A stretch of DNA of 6,786 nt from Gammaproteobacteria bacterium (lineage in GTDB: Bacteria; Pseudomonadota; Gammaproteobacteria; Arenicellales; Arenicellaceae). The stretch is taken from positions 1 through 6,786 of the forward strand of contig JAUHZM010000166.1 of assembly GCA_030426005.1 (NCBI GenBank). Reading direction: 5' to 3'. Made by a program: the position numbers and the translations under genes. The notes beneath the pieces are model-generated. The model worked only from the letters and a program-made list of their open reading frames with translations. It was not told the origin of the DNA and ran no database searches. Position 1 is the first letter of the stretch. Each line of letters starts with the position of its first letter. This document shows positions 1 to 5,017 of the stretch, piece after piece.

Positions 1-495
1 AAATCTGCCTTCATATGTCACACCGGTAGTGAGGCGCATTGTTCCTTGTCCATGAAACCGACCAGCAGCAATGCTACCCTGGTATTCCGTACCATCATGG
101 AAGGTAAAGTGACCTTGACCATGGGGTTGATTGTCACGAAATTCACCGTGATATCGATCGCCACTGTCAAACACCAGACTGCCTTTTTGTTGCAGCACGC
201 CATCCACAAACTCGCCTTCAAGATAATAACCGGCGGGGCTATGCAGTCGCCCGGGACCAGTTAAACGCCAACCGCTAAAGTCTCCTTCAAACCAGTCGCC
301 GGATGGTTTATAAAAAGTACCTTGCCCCTGCGGCACGCCATCGACAACCTGGCCGACGTAGCGCCCCGCAGATCGTAAGTCTATGGTGCCTTGGCCCTGG
401 CGAATGCCATCAACGAACGTCCCGGTATACACAAAGTCGGCACACTCTAGCTCCCCTTGGCCGTTCGGTACGCCAGCAACCAGGTCACCGCGATA
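1..495 (-). repeat. Tandem MORN repeats with a 23-codon (69-bp) period
   Basis: Within the exported protein, repeat starts fall at residues 33, 55, 78, 101, 124, 147, 170 and 193. The first spacing is 22 residues and all later ones are exactly 23. Typical units begin YTGTFVDGIRQGQG, YVGQVVDGVPQGQG and YHGEFRDNQPHGQG. Units 4 (near 101, FEGDFSGW) and 5 (near 124, LEGEFVDG) are the most diverged, having lost the GQG turn. The repeats are conserved at protein level rather than as DNA copies, which suggests old duplications. The array continues past the window edge. Confidence 0.88.
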
Positions 496-591
496 GATGC
501 CGCAGTCCCAATCCAGCTTGGCGGCCTCGCTGCGCTGAACACTGCCGATCAGCAAGCTGATCAACACCAGTGTGAGCGAGGCGAGGCGCAT
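1..591 (-). CDS. Exported MORN-repeat protein, C-terminus cut by the window edge
   Basis: The minus-strand frame from the ATG at 591 stays open for 197 codons to base 1, so the stop lies beyond the left edge. Residues 1-23 look like a Sec signal peptide: MRLAS, then a hydrophobic stretch (LTLVLISLLIG), with a likely signal peptidase I site after SEA (residue 23). The mature part is nearly all MORN repeats (pattern YxGxFxDGxxxGQGxx), seven complete plus the start of an eighth, with starts near residues 33, 55, 78, 101, 124, 147, 170 and 193. Two cysteines (30 and 50) could form a disulfide in the periplasm. MORN repeats fold as stacked beta hairpins and usually serve as binding or scaffold surfaces; no catalytic domain is visible here, but the C-terminus is unseen. 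The gene starts 5 bases after the argB stop and is probably cotranscribed with it. Function unknown; the fold and export calls are firm, the role is not. Confidence 0.9.
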   Translation of the reverse strand, partial: MRLASLTLVLISLLIGSVQRSEAAKLDWDCGIYRGDLVAGVPNGQGELECADFVYTGTFVDGIRQGQGTIDLRSAGRYVGQVVDGVPQGQGTFYKPSGDWFEGDFSGWRLTGPGRLHSPAGYYLEGEFVDGVLQQKGSLVFDSGDRYHGEFRDNQPHGQGHFTFHDGTEYQGSIAAGRFHGQGTMRLTTGVTYEGRF

Positions 592-596
592 GTGCG

Positions 597-1457
597 TTAA
601 CCTCTGATTAAGGTACCAACCCCTTTGTCGGTCAGCACCTCAAGTAACAGCGCGTGATCCACGCGACCATCGATAATATGCGAGGTCTTAACCCCACACA
701 GCACGGCGTCCAATGCACAATCGACTTTAGGCAACATGCCGCCCTGGATCGTGCCGTCGGCTTTCAAGTCAGCGATCTGAGTCGCCGTCAGCCCGGTCAA
801 TAACTTTCCTTGTTTATCCAGCACACCGACGGTATTGGTCATCAGCACCAATTTTTCAGCCTGTAATTTGCTGGCTAATGCACCAGCCACGGAGTCAGCA
901 TTAATATTGTAAGTCGCACCGTCGCTGCCAGCGCCAATGGGTGCGATAACCGGAATAAATCGCTCTGCTTCGAGCGTTTCCACCAGTGACGTACTGATCG
1001 ACTCGACCTCGCCAACATGACCATAGTCCACATCTGGTTTGCCTGAACTGATCTTGCGTGCGCGAATCATATCGCCATCTTTACCACTCAGTCCGACAGC
1101 TTTGCCGCCATGCGCATTGATTAACCGTACGATGTCTTTATTCACCAAGCCACCGAGCACCATTTCAACCACTTCCATGGTTTCAGCATCGGTGACGCGC
1201 AAGCCATCGACAAACTCCGTGGTCTTACCGACTCTGGCCAATGTGCCGCTGATCTGCGGACCTCCGCCGTGCACCACCACAGGGTTCATACCGACCGCTT
1301 TCATCATTACCACATCACGCGCAAAACTCTCTTTCAATGCGCCGTCGATCATGGCGTTGCCACCGTATTTAATGACGATGGTCTTGCCATGGAAGCGCTG
1401 GATATAAGGTAAAGCCTCAATTAATATTTTGGCAGTTTGCTGGGTAGTCTCAGACAT
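597..1457 (-). CDS. argB: Acetylglutamate kinase (ArgB)
   Basis: Phosphorylates N-acetyl-L-glutamate with ATP in the cytoplasm, the second step of arginine biosynthesis. From the ATG at 1457 the protein is 286 residues, normal for the family. Visible hallmarks of the amino-acid kinase fold are IKYGGNAM (27-36, with Lys30), the substrate loop VHGGGPQ (62-68), LRVTD (86-90, with Arg87), NINADS (184-189, with the family's Asn and Asp), GGMLPKV (239-245, with Lys244) and the C-terminal GVGTLIRG. The N-terminal helix before the kinase core (TAKILIEALPYIQRF, 8-22) is the segment that in arginine-inhibited, hexameric kinases such as that of Pseudomonas links dimers, so feedback inhibition by arginine is inferred. 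An in-frame TTG at 1466 would add three residues; neither start has a clear Shine-Dalgarno, and ATG is preferred by codon and by family fit. The MORN gene follows after 5 bases. Confidence 0.96.
   Translation of the reverse strand: MSETTQQTAKILIEALPYIQRFHGKTIVIKYGGNAMIDGALKESFARDVVMMKAVGMNPVVVHGGGPQISGTLARVGKTTEFVDGLRVTDAETMEVVEMVLGGLVNKDIVRLINAHGGKAVGLSGKDGDMIRARKISSGKPDVDYGHVGEVESISTSLVETLEAERFIPVIAPIGAGSDGATYNINADSVAGALASKLQAEKLVLMTNTVGVLDKQGKLLTGLTATQIADLKADGTIQGGMLPKVDCALDAVLCGVKTSHIIDGRVDHALLLEVLTDKGVGTLIRG
601..605 (-). promoter_or_regulatory. Ribosome-binding site of the MORN gene, inside the argB tail
   Basis: The minus strand reads AGAGG here, 9 bases before the ATG at 591 and overlapping the last codons of argB. 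It supports that ATG as the start and implies that ribosomes finishing argB can pass directly to the MORN gene. Confidence 0.6.
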
Positions 1458-1507
1458 ACAGGACAATCGGTTCAGTGACCGGATAAATTATTTAGAGTGT
1501 GATATTG

Positions 1508-1516
1508 AGTATAGCA
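1508..1516 (-). promoter_or_regulatory. Likely argB promoter (extended -10)
   Basis: The minus strand reads TGCTATACT, an extended -10 element (TGn plus TATACT, five of six consensus bases). Transcription would begin near 1501, giving a leader of about 44 bases before the ATG at 1457. No good -35 hexamer lies 16-18 bases upstream, which is tolerated when the -10 is extended. No ArgR-type box could be recognised over it. Confidence 0.45.
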
Positions 1517-1559
1517 TTGGCCCGCCCCGGTAAGTCCTCAGTAATGCGCTCAGAAATCT

Positions 1560-1582
1560 GTAAAAAACCTGCGGTTTTTTAC
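1560..1582. terminator. Perfect 10-bp inverted repeat, terminator-like in both directions
   Basis: GTAAAAAACC and GGTTTTTTAC flank a 3-base loop (TGC), a perfect match over 10 bp. On either strand the hairpin runs from an A-tract through a short GC core into six T residues, the shape of a bidirectional intrinsic terminator. Only the two pairs next to the loop and the outermost pair are G-C, so as a terminator it would be weak. It lies upstream of the argB promoter and downstream of nothing obvious, so it may instead insulate the two divergent units or mark the end of a small transcript. Confidence 0.45.
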
Positions 1583-1802
1583 TTTAGTTCAGCAGGATTT
1601 GTGCGACATCGACGTATATAGTGTTAAGGTCATGACATTTAGGCGACACATTGTGGTGGAAAATAGCTATGATACTGGCCGATGACATTGCTCCGACGAC
1701 TGGCAACGCGCATCACTGACTAGAAATAGATACTTGATTTTCGACAATTGTCCCAAACTTAAGGTAGATATTTGCTGCGATGCGAAATAGGGTGAGATTT
1801 TT

Positions 1803-1817
1803 ATTCAATTTTTGAAT
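1803..1817. promoter_or_regulatory. 15-bp AT-rich palindrome, possible operator
   Basis: ATTCAA, a 3-base TTT spacer and TTGAAT form a perfect 6-bp inverted repeat, 76 bases before the channel-gene ATG. Its size and position suit a binding site for a dimeric repressor, such as the TetR or MarR types that often govern RND operons. No regulator gene is in the window to match it, and AT-rich palindromes of this length also arise by chance. Confidence 0.3.
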
Positions 1818-1860
1818 CCAATTCGTAACTATTACCATCTTATCTAGACGACAAACACTA

Positions 1861-1893
1861 ATGAGGCCGGATCAAGCCAGGCCAGAAAACTGA
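1861..1893 (+). promoter_or_regulatory. Leader mini-ORF with hairpin, overlapping the channel-gene start
   Basis: An ATG at 1861 opens a 10-codon frame (MRPDQARPEN) whose TGA at 1891-1893 overlaps the ATG of the channel gene by one base (TGATG), the classic stop-start overlap of translational coupling. Inside it, GGCCGG (1865-1870) can pair with CCaGGCC (1877-1883) across a 6-base loop, giving six G-C pairs with one bulged A. The downstream arm contains AGG, the only purine-rich bases in reach of the 1893 start. A ribosome translating the mini-ORF would open this hairpin. The mini-ORF has no evident Shine-Dalgarno itself, so its translation is inferred only. Confidence 0.35.
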
Positions 1894-3479
1894 TGAGAAA
1901 TAGAACCAACCTCACCTCACCCGTGTCCAACCTGCCTCTACCAACGTCACTTGCTCAATTACGCGCTGCTGGCATTGCCGCCATGCTGCTGCTTGGCGGC
2001 TGTGCGACTAAACTTGATCAACTTCCCAGTGAACCTCAGGTTGAAGTTCCCCAAGCATGGCAAACTACTCAGGCACAAAAGCCAAACGCCATGGAGAGTG
2101 CCGAAGAGTCCCCAGAAGTTAAGCAAACGATTACTGAAGAGTCAGTTCAAAGTGGTTGGTTAACGAAATTCGACGACCCGGAGCTTGAAGGCTATGTACA
2201 AACCGCTTTGCAAAACAACCCAGACCTCTGGAGTTCTGCGGCGCAACTAAAATCAGCGATCGAACAAGTCACCGTCACCGGTGCCAGCCTGTGGCCAAAC
2301 GTGCAAGCCGGCGTCCAAAGTACCCGTCGCGATACGGAAACTGACGGCATTACCACTGAAGTACGCACAGTCAGCGGCACACTCGACATTGCTTGGGAAG
2401 CCGATGTCTGGGGTAAGCTGACACAACGCAAAAAGGCCACGGCATTATCAGCTCAAGCTCAAGCTGAACTGTACAATGCCGCCGAACTGTCTCTGGTCGC
2501 CAATGTGACCCGCGCCTGGTTCAATCTGATGACCAACAAATTGCAGTTGGATCTGGCTGAACAACGCTTAGAAAGCTTTCAAAACACCGCTAAGCTGATT
2601 GAAGAAAACTACGAACGTGGCCTGCGCTCAGCACTCGACGTTTACTTGAGTCGTACCGACGTACAACGCCAGATAGCCGACTTGTCAGACTCAAAATTCA
2701 ACTACATCAGCTCCCTGCGTGCATTCAAAACACTGCTCGGTGAGTACCCGACTTTATCGATGAGCTTTGATGCGAAATTACCGACTCTGAGCGATCCGAT
2801 TCCAGCCGGCTTACCAGCAGAGTTATTAACTCGCCGCCCGGACATCAAAGCCAGCCAATTCCAATACGAATCGCAGGTTGCCAGCGCTAAAGCGGCCAAC
2901 CGTGATCGCTACCCAAGTATTAATTTCTCAGGCTCAATTGGCGACAGCCGTGACAGCTTCAACCAGCTGTTTGAAAACAACAACCTCATCACCACCCTAG
3001 TCGCTGGCGTGGCGCAGCCAATCTTTCAAGCTGGTGCGCTCAAATCACGCGAAGAGCAGGCTTATTATCAGGCCGAGCAAGCCTACGCAAATCTGGTAAA
3101 AACCACCTTGAATGCGTTTGAAGAAGTCGAGAACTCTCTGTCGCGTGAAGCGATTTTGCGTCGCCAACACACCGCCATTAAAGAAGCCGTACGACTGGCT
3201 CAAGGCGGTCTTGACCTGGCACTGGATCGTTACCAGACCGGGATTGAAAACTACACCACCGTATTGCAGTCACAACGCAGTTTGTTTGACTCGATGCGTA
3301 CCGAAATCAATATTCGTAATGCCCTGCTGCAAAACCGCATCGGTATTCATCTCGCGCTAGGTGGTGACTTTGCGACTGAAGAAAGTCGCAGTGAAAATCA
3401 ATTGCTTCCAGGCCCGATTGCCGCAGAGACGACAAGCGACCTGGCAGAGGAACCTGAATCCGCCTCCGAAACCGAGTAA
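1893..3479 (+). CDS. Outer-membrane efflux channel lipoprotein (OprM/NodT-type, TolC superfamily)
   Basis: Forms the trimeric outer-membrane exit duct of a tripartite RND exporter. The 528-residue protein has a lipoprotein signal with lipobox LLGGC, placing the lipidated Cys at 37. It then shows the two duplicated outer-membrane efflux protein domains: first half about 90-285 with FDDPELEGYVQTALQNNPDL and the family hallmark AWEADVWGKL (167-176), second half about 300-492 with LLTRRPDI (311-318), VAQPIFQAGALKSR (373-386) and RYQTGIENYTTVLQSQRSL (446-464). The usual family end (LALGGDF, 487-493) is followed by an extra acidic tail of about 35 residues. The signal n-region of about 25 residues is long; GTG at codon 11 or ATG at codon 31 are alternative starts, though the latter would leave too short a signal. 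No clear ribosome-binding site precedes 1893. First gene of the efflux run, ahead of the adaptor and pump. Confidence 0.94.
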   Translation: MRNRTNLTSPVSNLPLPTSLAQLRAAGIAAMLLLGGCATKLDQLPSEPQVEVPQAWQTTQAQKPNAMESAEESPEVKQTITEESVQSGWLTKFDDPELEGYVQTALQNNPDLWSSAAQLKSAIEQVTVTGASLWPNVQAGVQSTRRDTETDGITTEVRTVSGTLDIAWEADVWGKLTQRKKATALSAQAQAELYNAAELSLVANVTRAWFNLMTNKLQLDLAEQRLESFQNTAKLIEENYERGLRSALDVYLSRTDVQRQIADLSDSKFNYISSLRAFKTLLGEYPTLSMSFDAKLPTLSDPIPAGLPAELLTRRPDIKASQFQYESQVASAKAANRDRYPSINFSGSIGDSRDSFNQLFENNNLITTLVAGVAQPIFQAGALKSREEQAYYQAEQAYANLVKTTLNAFEEVENSLSREAILRRQHTAIKEAVRLAQGGLDLALDRYQTGIENYTTVLQSQRSLFDSMRTEINIRNALLQNRIGIHLALGGDFATEESRSENQLLPGPIAAETTSDLAEEPESASETE

Positions 3480-3546
3480 CTCTACGATGTCGACAAGCTT
3501 GAAGGGCTTGCTCAGTTCGACGGTGGCAAGCACATGACAATGACTA
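3480..3546 (+). other. Channel-adaptor spacer with overlapping mini-ORFs
   Basis: The 67-base gap holds no terminator and no clear Shine-Dalgarno for the adaptor gene. A 16-codon frame (ATG 3487, TGA 3535-3537) starts 7 bases after the channel stop. Its TGA overlaps a second ATG at 3534 whose 7-codon frame ends at 3557, just past the adaptor start at 3547. This could pass ribosomes along by reinitiation, or be chance. Confidence 0.3.
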
Positions 3547-4974
3547 ATGAGCAGTGATCTAGAGCACCCTTCGAGCAACTCGTTCGACAACCAAGCCGAC
3601 AGCGATAACCGTAACTCCATCTTCAAATCGATCATCTCGGTGATACCGCGCAAAGTGCGGATCGTGCTCTCGATTGTTGGTATTACGATTGCCATTATTG
3701 CACTGCTGATCCTATCGCAGCCAGAGGCCAAAAAACGACCAATTCCGGAGACCACGGTTAAGGTTGATGTGATTCAGGTGGCGCCATCGGATTATCCGAT
3801 TGTGGTCAATACCAGCGGTACCATTCAGGCTGACACACGTGGAAATCTGGTCTCGCAAATTCGCGGCGAGATCGTTTCTGTATCAGAGAATTTCAAGACT
3901 GGTGGCGCCTTCAATAAAGGTGACGTCCTGATCGAAGTTGACCAACGTGATTATCAAGCTGCATTGAGTCAAGCTGCAGCAGCCGTGTCGCAGGCTCAGG
4001 CTACCTTCCGACAAGAGCAAGCCAATGCGAAACAGGCGATCCGTGATTGGGAACGCCTTGGGAACACTGGCACACCGCCCGATTTAGTCGCACGCAAGCC
4101 TCAGCTAAGCGCCGCTCGTGCGCAGCTGGCGTCGGCCGAAGCCAATCTGGAAACCGCCAAGTTGAATTTGGAACGAACGCGCATCAAAGCCCCGTACACA
4201 GGGCGAGTCATTCGTCGTGACGCAGTGCTGGGTCAGTATTTGAGTGTTGGCACCGTGGTCGCGGAAATTTTCGCCACCGATCAAGTGGAAGCCCGTCTAC
4301 CGCTCAGTCAGGATGAATTCGCGCAGCTGGGCTTGGATAATTTATCCGACCCCGATGCTGAACCATTCAACGTGACCTTGTCTTCTGAGGTTGGCGGAAC
4401 ACGGTACACCTGGGATGCGATTGTCACGCGTACCGACAGCACCTTCGACCTGAATACACGTCAGATAGATATTATTGCCAGCGTGATCGAGCCATTTGAC
4501 ACCAGCAATAATAAGCCGCCTCTGCGTATTGGTCAGTTTGTGAATGCGCGCATTCAGGGTCGCACCGTCGAAAATGCCTTCGTGATTCCAAATAAAGCGT
4601 TGCGAGAAGGGTCGTACGTGTTTGCTGCTGATGACCTTAAGCTCGTGCGCGTACCGGTAAAAGTATTATGGCAGGACGACCAAAATGCCCTGATCGAGTC
4701 TGGATTGGAAGCAGGTCGATTGGTGGTAACCACCTCGCTCAACAGCACGCTGGCCGGTGCAAAAGTGAAGCTGTCAGACCCGAGTCTGGCGCAACCCAGC
4801 ACGACACCTGAAACAAACGAGACGCAACAAGCTGAAGCAGACGCAGAGACAACTGAACCTGCAGATAAGAACAGCGTGCCGTCCGAGCCGAACACAGTCG
4901 AAGCCAGCAATAGCAATGGTGACAGCGCGACCGAGGCCATGCCAACGGCGGAAGGCGCGAGCGCAGACAATTAG
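3547..4974 (+). CDS. Periplasmic adaptor (membrane fusion) subunit of RND efflux pump
   Basis: Bridges the RND pump to the outer-membrane channel. The 475-residue protein has a cytoplasmic N-terminus of about 36 residues, one transmembrane anchor (about 37-56, VRIVLSIVGITIAIIALLIL) and no lipobox, so it is membrane-anchored rather than lipidated. In order follow the lipoyl half-motif (GNLVSQIRGEIVSVSENFKTGG, within about 99-120), a coiled-coil hairpin (about 137-211, Ala/Gln-rich, with a turn at GNTGTPPDLVARK), the returning lipoyl half (RIKAPYTGRVIRRDAVLGQY, 212-231), the beta-barrel domain to about 340 (RIGQFVNARI, 327-336) and the membrane-proximal domain (VIPNKALREGSYVF, 346-359). From about 411 to the end runs a low-complexity acidic tail rich in Thr, Glu, Ala, Ser and Pro, not part of the usual fold. 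It lies between the channel and pump genes on the same strand. Confidence 0.94.
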   Translation: MSSDLEHPSSNSFDNQADSDNRNSIFKSIISVIPRKVRIVLSIVGITIAIIALLILSQPEAKKRPIPETTVKVDVIQVAPSDYPIVVNTSGTIQADTRGNLVSQIRGEIVSVSENFKTGGAFNKGDVLIEVDQRDYQAALSQAAAAVSQAQATFRQEQANAKQAIRDWERLGNTGTPPDLVARKPQLSAARAQLASAEANLETAKLNLERTRIKAPYTGRVIRRDAVLGQYLSVGTVVAEIFATDQVEARLPLSQDEFAQLGLDNLSDPDAEPFNVTLSSEVGGTRYTWDAIVTRTDSTFDLNTRQIDIIASVIEPFDTSNNKPPLRIGQFVNARIQGRTVENAFVIPNKALREGSYVFAADDLKLVRVPVKVLWQDDQNALIESGLEAGRLVVTTSLNSTLAGAKVKLSDPSLAQPSTTPETNETQQAEADAETTEPADKNSVPSEPNTVEASNSNGDSATEAMPTAEGASADN

Positions 4975-5005
4975 GCCACGGTCTCCGAACGGCGCGACCA
5001 ATCGC

Positions 5006-5011
5006 GAGGTG
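5006..5011 (+). promoter_or_regulatory. Ribosome-binding site of the RND pump gene
   Basis: GAGGTG lies 6 bases before the ATG at 5018 and fixes that start. It is the clearest Shine-Dalgarno in the efflux operon; the two genes before it lack one. Confidence 0.7.
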
Positions 5012-5017
5012 TGACAA

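Larger units (their letters stand above)
1458..1892. other. Divergent intergenic region between argB and the efflux operon
   Basis: This 435-base gap separates argB (leftward) from the outer-membrane channel gene (rightward) and must hold promoters for both. The argB side has the extended -10 at 1508-1516. For the efflux operon no strong sigma-70 promoter stands out. Weak candidates are TCGACA (1741-1746) with TAGATA (1765-1770) at 18-base spacing, and TATGAT (1668-1673) with a poor -35 (GCGACA at 1643-1648, 19-base spacing). Also present are an 8-bp palindrome GTCATGAC (1629-1636), the inverted repeats at 1560-1582 and 1803-1817, and the leader mini-ORF at 1861. No convincing protein gene lies in between; the longest small minus-strand ORF noted has 41 codons (1713-1838) and no ribosome-binding site. 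Confidence 0.6.

Noticed and set aside
303..560. 85-codon plus-strand ORF opposite the MORN gene
   Set aside because: The minus-strand MORN frame with its signal peptide and periodic repeats explains this stretch; the plus frame is Arg/Pro-rich shadow.
1039..1407. 122-codon plus-strand ORF opposite argB
   Set aside because: It lies wholly antisense to a well-conserved argB, has no recognisable domain, and is a by-product of argB codon use.
1457..1466. TTG at 1466 as the argB start
   Set aside because: It adds only three residues, has no Shine-Dalgarno, and the ATG at 1457 fits the family N-terminus well.
1458..1560. Possible ArgR box over the argB promoter
   Set aside because: No stretch matches the TGAAT-N4-ATTCA-type consensus well enough to call.
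1713..1838. 41-codon minus-strand ORF in the divergent gap, upstream of the terminator-like repeat
   Set aside because: No ribosome-binding site, no recognisable motif, and a length expected by chance in this AT-richer stretch; worth revisiting only if a transcript is mapped there.
3357..3755. 132-codon minus-strand ORF across the channel-adaptor junction
   Set aside because: It is antisense to confident coding sequence at both ends and lacks a recognisable domain or ribosome-binding site.
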